Assembly: GCF_000003605.2 (NCBI RefSeq)
Contig: NW_003122908.1
Location: forward strand, 479,505 to 515,860
DNA length: 36,356 bases
Direction of reading: 5' to 3'
Origin: Saccoglossus kowalevskii
Taxonomy: Eukaryota; Hemichordata; Enteropneusta; Harrimaniidae
The notes below the pieces were generated by a model. The model made no database searches. It had not been told where the DNA came from and saw only the letters and a program-made list of their open reading frames with translations. The stretch's first letter is position 1. Each line of letters opens with the position of its first letter. Of the stretch, positions 28,418 through 36,356 are shown in pieces. Made by a program: the position numbers and the translations under genes.

Positions 28418-31269
28418 GCAAATTTCCAAAACTATATTTTGTTCATTGACTGATAGGCTACTTGTCAAAGTAATACAAACGCTTTTCACGTCACGCGGTG
28501 GCGCTAATCAAAGGGAAGGTTCAGGATAACAAGCAACGTCCACAAAATACTAGTAATGTACAATCACCGTATACATTCATTTTACAACCAATAAACAGCA
28601 ACATTGATAATGTGGTTGATCATCCAACGTTGTCACGTGTTCTTTTATTTAAATATATACGTAGGGTGTTATACCTTTCCTTTTGCCTAATTTCGCGTGG
28701 TTGAAGTTCGCGGCGAGCAAAATGTTGCAAGTCACCAGAATTGTGCTCTCCAAATCAGATAAGAAATCGTTAACATAAATGATGCGTAAAATGATGTTTT
28801 GAAACAGATTAACGGTTGATCATTATTCGCAAATAGAGATCAAGTCTTTTCACATATTCATTTTATTTCCACATTCTTCGTTTCAATATAATAGTGGTAT
28901 ATTTATTCTAATGCCACTTTTTTTAAAAAAAAATTAAAAACTCACTGATTTTTGAATATAAATATTAAATATAGTAGCCGAATGTTTTACCTACTCTATG
29001 TATCGAGTGTGGGCCCTTATCTGTTCCAGTTTGAAAAAACAAGAATTCCTTATCTGATTTAGTTAAATCAGCAAAATCCTGCTCACAACTTATCACAACT
29101 TATCAAATCTGCATACGTAATACATGTAGTACCAAATTAATTTGTGACGACAACGTTAAATTTGAAAAAAAAAACAACTTTGAGATTTTATTCACAAATC
29201 AAGTTAACACATTCAAGAAAAACGAAATGTAGCGTATTTGGAAATTATCCTTAAAATAAAGTGTAAAATATAGCATCTAATCAATTCTTCGCGTTCATTT
29301 TATAAAATATAAGCATTTTTTTATTGAAATATATTCAGCTATGCTTCAAACGATATTTACACTTCTGATGCAATATTGCCCCGGAACATGAATAATACAA
29401 ACAACATTAAGTATTATTATGTTTCACTAACTACTTACCAACTATATATATATTAAAAAAAGCTATTTATCAAGTAATCTTATGGATGGGTGGCAGTACT
29501 ACAACAAATATTACAATGTAACGATGTCATATCGAACGCGTTGTAATGTAATCTTATGGATGGATGACAGTACTACAAAACGTATTACAATGTAACGATA
29601 TCATATCGAACGCGTTGTAACGTAATCTTATGGATGGATGACAGTATTAATAAAATATTACAATGTAACGATGTCATATTGAACGCGATGTAACGTAATT
29701 TATGGATGGATGGCAATACTATAAAAAGTATTACAATGTAACAATGTCATATCGAACGCGCTGTAACGAATATTATGGTTGGGTGGCAGTACTACAAAAA
29801 GTATTACAATGTAACGATGTCATGTCGAACGCGCTGTAACGTAATCTAAAGGATGGCCTGTACTACATAAAATATTCAATGTAACGGTATCATGCCATAA
29901 ATCACAATGAGTAACATGCAATATTCTTCATAAATGTTTGAAAAAAAATATTCAAAATTATTGCTTTTTTAGTGAACGAAAAATTCAGTAAATTCATTTT
30001 CGTCTGACATTTTCTTTTCATTGAGATAGCTTGCTAACCTGTTTGCCTCAGAATTTTCTGAACCTTCTGTTACGGGGAATAATGAGGATTCTCACTCGAC
30101 TGAAATTATTTTTATGAGCTTTTGAGCTGTCCTATAAAATAATGTAATAAAGTTTCGCTTAAAGGTCATCGCTATAACGTTCTTTATGAGAGACCTGTGG
30201 CTATTGCGTGACATATTTTATGGCACTTGTGAATAGGCGGGAAATTAAGGAAATAGTTGAGGTTTCGGCCTGTTCCGAATTACTTCGGATCACAAAGTCG
30301 AATCTTCGTGAAGGCATGTGCTTCGCAAAGCATTAGCAAATGAAATTCGAACAAATAATAACGACACGCTAAAAACCGGTGGCGCTCATGTGAACTATCA
30401 AATATTTCACACAATAGTCTTAATATTCTAATAAAGATTTATGGATGACTCAAGCTGTAATTTTAAAAACGACAAGGAAAATTGGAATATCGTATTCCCA
30501 ATATAACAGTAAGAGAGAGTCAAGAAACGGCATGAAAACAACGATTCAGTCTACACGTAGATCCGATTTGTTGGTCCCTTAAGTTTAAAAAAAACAAAAC
30601 AAAAACATAGACAAAATAGACTCTTGGAGTAGCATGAGTAAATAACAGAGATATACGTACTTGGTCAACATGAATCGTCCCCTAAAATAAATCTCGACTC
30701 TAGCCACGAGGCAATCACGTGACGTTGAAAATGACGTAGATAGGAGGCGCAGTTCCATGTTTGGTTGTGTAATTAATTGGTTGACAATCGTGATCAAAAT
30801 AATACGAATGCTATCCATTGCGTCTTTTATACTTATTGCGTCACAGAATCGCTTCGACGTAAGAGGGCGCGACTTACAGAAAGGTGTATAGGGATGCCTA
30901 AATTATGCATAAAATTAGTCAAACGTGAAAGTAAATAAGAACAATAACAATAAAAATAGAAACAATATTGATAATAATGTACGCATTATTAATAATCGAC
31001 GAATGACGACGGACAATGACATTAAAGCTTTCTATGTCATATATACATATGCTGGGATGAAGATCTCCAGTGTATGACAGGGTATATTGATATTTTTTAG
31101 GATTTAGGTAAAAACGTTAACTTAACACGTCTTTCCGGTAGAATCATCAACTTGTTCAAATAGCATGAACTTCGGCACCTCGTCTCAATTTTTTAGTAAA
31201 CTATCCAGAAGCAACCTAAAACGTTCTGATATATAATCACTTCGAGACGCGGATTGATATACTGTGAGG
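28418..31269. other. Intergenic DNA and 3' flank of the fibrinogen-related gene
   Basis: No exon recognised on either strand. Holds the 74-bp tandem array. I could not identify a convincing polyadenylation signal for the minus-strand gene close below 31270. Confidence 0.5.
29476..29896. repeat. 74-bp tandem array, about 5.7 copies
   Basis: Units begin AATCTTATGGATGG(A/G)TG-CAG and contain TATTACAATGTAACGATGTC and GAACGCG(T/C)TGTAACGT. The first copies are about 74 bp; later ones carry small deletions and the last is truncated at ATCATGCC. Confidence 0.93.
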
Positions 31270-31491
31270 TTACCCAGTAAACGGCCTTATCATCATTTTG
31301 AATGAGTTGAGACTGTACATATACGACTCGTGCCAGGCACCCCAGGTTATAATGCTTCCGGATCTGAAACTACCGTCGGAGTGTGGAAGCCAGATGCCAT
31401 TAGGATTTGAACGATTGCATTTCCTAAACCAGAAACCAGCCTTCCGTAAACGTGCACAGTTGACCGCAAGTATTACGTCATTATCACGATC
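31270..31491 (-). CDS. FReD gene last exon: Ca2+ loop, second cysteine pair, stop
   Basis: The acceptor is a 15-T tract plus CAG (coding strand) before 31491; stop TAA is the complement of 31270-31272. It encodes DRDNDV (acidic Ca2+-binding loop in the family), NCARL and FRKCNRSNPNGIW (cysteine pair), then WGAWHESYMYSLNSFKMMIRP, the classic C-terminal end of fibrinogen domains. The usual GAWWY becomes AGFWF here, a conservative change. Confidence 0.95.
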   Translation of the reverse strand, partial: DRDNDVILAVNCARLRKAGFWFRKCNRSNPNGIWLPHSDGSFRSGSIITWGAWHESYMYSLNSFKMMIRPFTG

Positions 31492-34400
31492 CTGAAAAAA
31501 AAAAAAAAAAAAATTGCAAAATGAGCACATGATGCGTTGATGGTAGTGAACAGTGCATTTTTTTCCTGCATGAATTTTATTCCCTCTGTGCCTTGCTTGT
31601 ACCATTTCAAATGCTCAACCACAAACTGATATTTCGTACTAAACGTAGCAATATGTACGCTAAACGTCATCGTTTTGTGTGTGCTCTAGAAGATCACGCG
31701 AAAAAAACAACAACAATTAGTGCGACGGTACCATGTTTATGAGAATTATCAAAACTGGGATATCCGCGGTGTCCTAACGTCTCTAATAAGTAACAGACGC
31801 AGTTATAATTTGTTGCACAGCTCGATACTTACCACCGTTGAAAACATCATGCCGCTATGGTATGACAGTGAGTCGCCCCTGTTTCCTTCAGTAAAGCTGC
31901 CCAGACTAAGCCGAAAACCATCAGCCTCACTGCCTACGTAGAACGCATTATAAATAGCATACCCGTCAACATTCTCCCAGTCAGTCATTTCTATAGAGAA
32001 TAATGGTAATAACGATTAAGATTCTCATAATGATGACGATGGTGACACTGATACATATCTGGCAATAAAAACAAAACAAAACATGTATAGACTTACTCAT
32101 TATTTGAAAAACGTGCGTCATAGTTATGTCACATTCAAACATTTTGCTTTGTTCACATTAGACGCAGCAACAATAACGCACAACGTTATTTGGTAAAGGT
32201 ATTTTGGGCTGTTAAATCGGGAGAGTCGTCAGCTGCGCATGCGTAAGATGGTCTTTGCGTTTTTAGCGTGTGTTGTTATCGTCGATTGGGACTCAATTCC
32301 CGCGCGTGCGCAGGTGACGACCCTCCCGCTTTAACTAAATTATCGCTAAATGCTGGAAAACACATACCGGTATCAGCAGAAACAAATGTCTTCAAGTAAT
32401 TTATTGTATTGCTTCTATACGCAAAGCAGAATTATCATAACATGTGAGAGATTACTTACCAATTCGCAGCTCATACCGGCCAAGAGACGTGATTTGATGT
32501 AAAAACTTATTGCCAATCCAAAATTCACCACCAGGGTCCCCAAAGCCGGCTGCATACTCCTCCCAGTTTCGTTCGAAGCTAACACTGCCATCCTGTAACA
32601 AATCGCAAATATACAATATAGTTGTTACTTTCATTGTAAAAAAGCATTCAATCGTGACCGATGACATTCAACATCACCAGTGCATAACTGACGCTGGCTT
32701 GTTGTCACTACCAAGTGCAACACGATATAGTAATATCTTTGACTGCTGTATTTCATTATTGTAATTTCCATAAGGTCTAATAGTGAGTGTCCGTAGACTA
32801 TGGTTCATTATTATCCAGGAAGATTTGATATATTTAATTTTATAATTTCAAGAATGAAGTGATACTCACAATTCGTCTTTGTATAACTGTCCACGGTATG
32901 CCATCAGTGGTGAAATCACAATAAATTTCTTTATATCCCTCATCCGTTCCTAAACCATTTATAGCATAAACTCCATTATATAAATAACCAATTTTCGCGA
33001 GTTCTGTACAAGGATCTGTTTGTGTTTCTTTATGCCTACGAAACTGTTTTGTAACAACTGTCACTGGAACAGAAGGTGTAAATATTTTGGCTGAAGGAGG
33101 AATTGATGTAGGTAGAACTGCGCTAGTGATAGGACCTCCTTCGATGTCAGTTGGGGCTGTAGTTATAACAAATGGTGGTGTATCAGGCCTATCATCTACT
33201 GTTGCCCTCTTCTTCATATTCGAGACGTCATCATGACCCGGACCAGATTTGTCATAACCTGGCGATTCGTAGCTCCTGTTCATAGTAGAGATGTTTCCAT
33301 GACCAGATGATTCATTGCTTCTCATCATAGTGGCGACATCCTCATGACCAGAATGAGTAATTAATTCCTGTTTTATTTTCATCTCTGTTCTTGTCTGCAA
33401 TCGTATTTGATCTGTCGTTGGTTGCCCATTATCAGGAGAAGCCCACACGTCAATTAGTTGTACATCAGGTGTAGTACCTGGAACTCTTATCTTTGATGGT
33501 ATTGTACTTTGTAACAACACGTCCTGTCCCAAGGTTGGTTTTCCATTGTCAGGAGTAGCTTTCTCATCACCAATTATTTCACTAGATGGAGGACTAGGTG
33601 ATCCTATGTCTGGTGGTAGTGCTTTTTGAGATGATAAGCCATGGTCAATTGTTGGTCTTCTATTAACAGGAGAAGCTGTCACATCCATTATTTCAGTAGA
33701 TGGAGGACTTGGAGCTCCCACGTTTGGTGATAATGTCCTTTGAGATGATAGACCATGAACTATTGTTGGTCTTCCATATTCAGAAGAAGAATTTTCATCA
33801 ACTATTTCACCAGAATGAGGACTTCGAGCTCCTATGTCTGGTGATAATGTCATTTGAGATGATACACCATGAGCTATTGTTGGTCTTCCATATTCAGAAG
33901 AAGAATTGTCATCAACTATTTCACCAGAATGAGGACTTCGAGCTCCTATGTTTGGTGATAATGTCCTTTGAGATGATACACCATGAACTATTGTTGGTCT
34001 TCCATATTCAGAAGAAGATTTTTCATCAACTATTTCACCAGAATGAGGACTTCGATCTCCTATGTCTGGTGATAATGTCCTTTGCAATGATAGATTATGA
34101 ATCATTGTCGGTCTTCTATAATCAGGAGGAGATCTTGGAGCTCCCACATCTGGCGGTAAAGTATTTTGACCCATTGTTGGTTTTAAGTTAACAGGAGAAA
34201 CTGTTACATCAATTATTTCACCTGATTGAGGACTTGGAGCTCCTATGTCTGGTGATAGTGCCATTCGAGATGATAGACCATGAACCATTGTTGGTCTTCT
34301 ATAATCAGAAGAATATTTTTGATCAACTGTTTCACCTGACGGAGGACTTGGTACTTCCATGTCTGTTGGTACTCTCTTTTGAGGTGATAGATCCTGATTG

Positions 34401-36356
34401 AAGGTTGATTTCCTATTATCAGAAGAAGATTTGCCATCAATTAGTTCACCGGATGGGGGACTTGGAGCTCCCACGTTTGGTGGTACTGTATTTTGATGGA
34501 ATTGACCCTTATCCATTGTTGGTCTTCTGTTAACAGGAGAAACTGTCATATCAATGATTTCACCTGATGGAGGACTTGAAGCTCCTATGTCTGGTGATAG
34601 TGCCATTTGAGATGATAAACCATGAACCATTGTGGGTCTTTCATAATCAGGAAAAGCTGTCTCATCAATTATTTCATCAGATGGATGACTTGGAACGGTC
34701 ATGTATAGTGGTACTCTCTTATGAGATGATGGATCCTGATCGAAGGTTGATTCCCTATTATCAGAAGAAGATTTGCCATCAATTAGTTCACCGGATGGGG
34801 GACTTGGAGCTCCCACATTTGGTGGTACTGTATTTTGATGGAATTGACCCTTATCCATTGTTGGTCTTCTGTTAACAGGAGAAACTGTCATATCAATGAT
34901 TTCACCTGATGGAGGACTTGGAGCTCCTATGTCTGGTGATAGTGCCATTTGAGATGATAGACCATGATCTATTGTCGAACTTCTATAATCAGGAGAAGAT
35001 TTTCGATGAACTATTTCACCTGATGGAGGACTTGGTTCTTCCATGTCTGGTCGTACTATATTTTGAGATGATAGATTCTGATCTAAGATTGTTTTTTCAT
35101 TAACAGCTGAAGTATCCCCATCAATTAGTTCACCAGATGGAGAAGATATTCCATAACTTATTTCACCCGATGGAGGACTTGAAGCTCTTATGTCTGGTTG
35201 TATTGTACTTTGAAATGAGAGGTCCTGCCCTAAGGTTGGTTTTTCAATATCAGGAATAGTTTTCTCGTCACCAATAAGTCCACCAGCTGGAGGACTGGGT
35301 GCTCCCATGTTTGATGATAATATCCTTTGAGACGTTAGATCATTAACCATAGTTGGTCTTCCATAATCAGGAAAAGATTTTCCATCAAATAATTCACCTG
35401 ATGGAGGACTTTGAGATTTCATGTTTGGTGACAATGTTTGTTGAGATGATAGACTATGAACCAATGTTGGTCTTTCATAATCAGGAGAATCCTTCTCATC
35501 AAATATATCACCAGATGGAAAACTTTGAGCTTTCATGTCTGGGGATAATGTTCTTTGAGATGATAGACTATCAACCATTTTTGGTTTTCCATAATCAGAA
35601 GAAGATTTGTCATAAATTATTTCAACTGATGGATGACTTGAAGCTCTTATGTCCGGTGGTACTGTACTTTGAAATGACAGCTCCTGATCTATGTCCTGGT
35701 TTCTATTATCAGGAGTGGCTTTCTCATCCCTAAATGGAGGGCTTGGAGATACCATGTTTCGTGGTCTAGTCTTTTGAGATGATAAACCCTGATCCATGGT
35801 TGATTTTTCATTTTCAAGTAAAGATTTCTCATCAGTTATTTCACTAGATGGAGGACTTCGAGCTCTCATGTCTGGTGATAATGTCTCTTGATGGAATGTA
35901 CCCAGATCCAAAGTTATTTTTTCATTATCCTGAATGGTGTTCACATCAATTATTGCACCAGATGGATGCATTGGTGCTTCCATGTCTGTTGGTAGTGTTA
36001 TGTGAGAAGATAGACCATGATCAATTGTGGCTCTTCTGTTAACAGAAGATGTCACATCAAATATTTCACCAGAGGGATGACTTGGAACATCCATGTACGG
36101 TGGTATTGTTCCTTGAAAAGACAAACCATGATCCATTGTTGTTCTTCCATGATCAGCAGACGACTTTTCATCAATAATTTCAATAGATTGATAACTAGGA
36201 GCTCCTATTTTTGGTGGTAGTGCCTTTCGAGATGACAGTCTCTTATCCATTGTTGGTTTTCTATTAACATGAGAAGCTGTCGCAACAATTATTTCACTAG
36301 ATGGACGACTTGGAGCTTCATTATCTGGTGGTATTGTCCATTGATATGATAGGCTC
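31270..36356 (-). CDS. Fibrinogen-related protein with giant N-terminal repeat region, four 3' exons, 5' end beyond window
   Basis: Exons in coding order: 36356-32870 (open at the edge), 32592-32460, 31990-31833, 31491-31270. The phases are 0, 1 and 0 with good donors and acceptors, giving about 1332 visible residues. The last ~217 residues are a full fibrinogen C-terminal domain: PCTELAKIGYLYNGVYAI, YCDFTTDG, WTVIQRR, DGSVSFERNWEEYAAGFGD, GEFWIGN, RYELRI, DGFRLSLG, DALSY-like DSLSYHSGM, DRDND (the Ca2+ loop in the family) and four cysteines in the usual two pairs. Upstream are a Pro/Thr linker, three short SG-rich repeats and at least 25 copies of a 38-residue repeat without cysteine. Such domains act as secreted lectin-like or adhesive modules in ficolins and invertebrate FREPs (family knowledge). 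A role in recognition or as an extended extracellular protein is inference. Start codon and signal peptide are not in the window. Confidence 0.92.
31492..31832 (-). other. Third visible intron of the fibrinogen-related gene
   Basis: 341 bp, GTAAGT donor; the acceptor is a 15-T run then CAG. Nothing else recognised. Confidence 0.85.
31833..31990 (-). CDS. FReD gene exon: fibrinogen domain part 3
   Basis: The acceptor (coding strand TTCTCTATAG) precedes 31990; donor GTAAGT on the complement at 31827-31832. 158 bp, entering after one base (split codon G-AA, Glu) and leaving in phase 0. It encodes MTDWENVDGYAIYNAFYVG, EADGFRLSLGSF and DSLSYHSGMMFSTV, the central strand-rich part of the domain that leads to the Ca2+ loop. 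Confidence 0.95.
31991..32459 (-). other. Second visible intron of the fibrinogen-related gene
   Basis: 469 bp, GTAAGT donor and CTATAG acceptor. Contains the second TTAA-type MITE. Confidence 0.85.
32212..32334. mobile_element. MITE family 2 (TTAA type), copy 2, in an intron of the fibrinogen gene
   Basis: TTAA at both edges (32212-32215, 32331-32334); the end CAGGTGACGACCCTCCCGC mirrors GCGGGAAGGTCGTCACCTG of the copy at 5984. GTTGTTATCGTCGATTGGGA and CTCAATTCCCGCGCGTGCGC are the reverse complement of that copy's interior. 123 bp, so 40 bp shorter. Confidence 0.85.
32460..32592 (-). CDS. FReD gene exon: fibrinogen domain part 2
   Basis: The acceptor (coding strand TTTGTTACAG) precedes 32592; the donor GTAAGT is the complement of 32454-32459. 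133 bp, phase 0 in and phase 1 out. It encodes DGSVSFERNWEEYAAGFGD, GGEFWIGNKFLHQIT and GRYELRI, which joins QRRI of the previous exon exactly as in other fibrinogen domains (QRR-DGSV-F-R-W-Y-GFG). Confidence 0.95.
32593..32869 (-). other. First visible intron of the fibrinogen-related gene
   Basis: 277 bp with GTGAGT donor and TTACAG acceptor on the minus strand; nothing else recognised. Confidence 0.8.
32870..36356 (-). CDS. FReD gene giant exon: 38-residue repeats, linker, start of the fibrinogen domain
   Basis: A single frame runs from the right edge to the donor GTGAGT (reverse complement at 32864-32869), 1162 codons plus one base. The first ATG (36250-36248) lies inside a repeat unit, and the frame upstream reads as a further repeat (SSEIIVATASHVNRKPT), so it is not the start. 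Order: repeats to 33416; a short-repeat segment at about 33355-33209; a Pro/Thr/Val linker (TTAPTDIEGG to PVTVVTKQFRR); the fibrinogen domain from Cys at 33010-33008 to QRRI. Without the spliced exons the frame would read only a few intronic codons past QRRI before a stop. Confidence 0.93.
33209..33355 (-). repeat. Short coding repeat next to the fibrinogen domain (three degenerate copies of ~16 residues)
   Basis: Between the 38-residue array and the linker the protein reads HSGHEDVATMMRSNES, SGHGNISTMNRSYES and SGPGHDDVSNMKKR: three related units with the pattern SGH-(D/N)(V/I)-(S/A)TM-RS-ES. The family is distinct from the large repeat. Confidence 0.7.
33416..36356 (-). repeat. Coding minisatellite: 38-residue (114-bp) repeats, at least 25 copies
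   Basis: Units read on the minus strand start with (M/I/L)-(D/V)-H-G-L-S-S-Q, continue through TLSPDIGAPSPPSGEIID and end NRRPT or YGRPT. From 36250 down I count 25 units: 18 of exactly 38 residues, the others 35-39, plus a 49-residue unit with an internal duplication and a 23-residue truncated unit (34174-34106). A further partial copy occupies 36251-36356. All indels preserve the frame and no unit has a cysteine or stop, so the array is under protein-coding constraint. Ser, Pro, Asp and Glu dominate, so an extended, disordered, possibly O-glycosylated stalk is inferred. Confidence 0.93.

Noticed and set aside
28063-28449. 128-residue frame across the inverted-repeat element as a transposase
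   Set aside because: It crosses both ends of the element and shows no catalytic motif; GC-rich sequence lengthens chance frames.
33700-36220. Several plus-strand open frames opposite the fibrinogen repeat exon (33700-34191, 34567-34875, 35353-35733 and others)
   Set aside because: They are the antisense of the 114-bp coding repeat: the unit length is a multiple of three, so any frame free of stops in one unit stays open through many. The minus frame alone joins a known domain by splicing.
1-36356. CRISPR array, operon or prokaryotic defence system
   Set aside because: The tandem repeats present have no spacer structure, and the window has spliced animal genes throughout.

Overview
The window is animal nuclear DNA, most likely from a marine invertebrate (a mollusc or an amphioxus-like lineage would fit, but nothing here settles it). 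The evidence is AT-rich non-coding DNA, two multi-exon genes with standard GT-AG introns, several small inverted-repeat transposon families, minisatellites, and a fibrinogen-related gene of the kind abundant in invertebrate immunity. There is no prokaryotic organisation. Most long open frames are chance or sit in repeats.

Left and centre, + strand (about 3.7-23.8 kb): a K+-dependent Na+/Ca2+ exchanger (NCKX, SLC24 family) can be assembled from ten exons whose splice sites and phases all agree: 3756-3953, 11948-12189, 13694-13890, 15865-16024, 16504-16593, 19049-19642, 21036-21265, 22101-22254, 23050-23220 and 23589-23804. They give 750 residues including both alpha repeats. The first exon, with the start codon, was not found. 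The cytoplasmic loop exon carries a six-copy octapeptide array containing RRGS, a kinase-type motif.

The introns hold at least five copies or fragments of a ~200-bp MITE flanked by TA, a hairpin-headed element with a 157-bp tandem repeat that runs into an assembly gap (N at 14620-14691), one of two copies of a TTAA-flanked MITE, and a 42-bp minisatellite whose reverse strand repeats a near-perfect splice donor.

Region 23.8-31.3 kb is the NCKX 3' flank plus intergenic DNA between two convergent genes. It has no convincing exon, but holds an inverted-repeat element (28088-28417) and a 74-bp tandem array (29476-29896).

Right end, - strand (36356 to 31270): the 3' part of a fibrinogen-related protein gene. 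Three small exons and the end of a giant exon encode a complete ~217-residue fibrinogen C-terminal domain. The rest of the giant exon encodes at least 25 tandem copies of a cysteine-free, Ser/Pro/Asp-rich 38-residue repeat. The frame is still open at the right edge, so the true N-terminus lies outside. This repeat-plus-fibrinogen architecture is the most unusual object in the window. The two genes are convergent neighbours, and nothing suggests a shared function.
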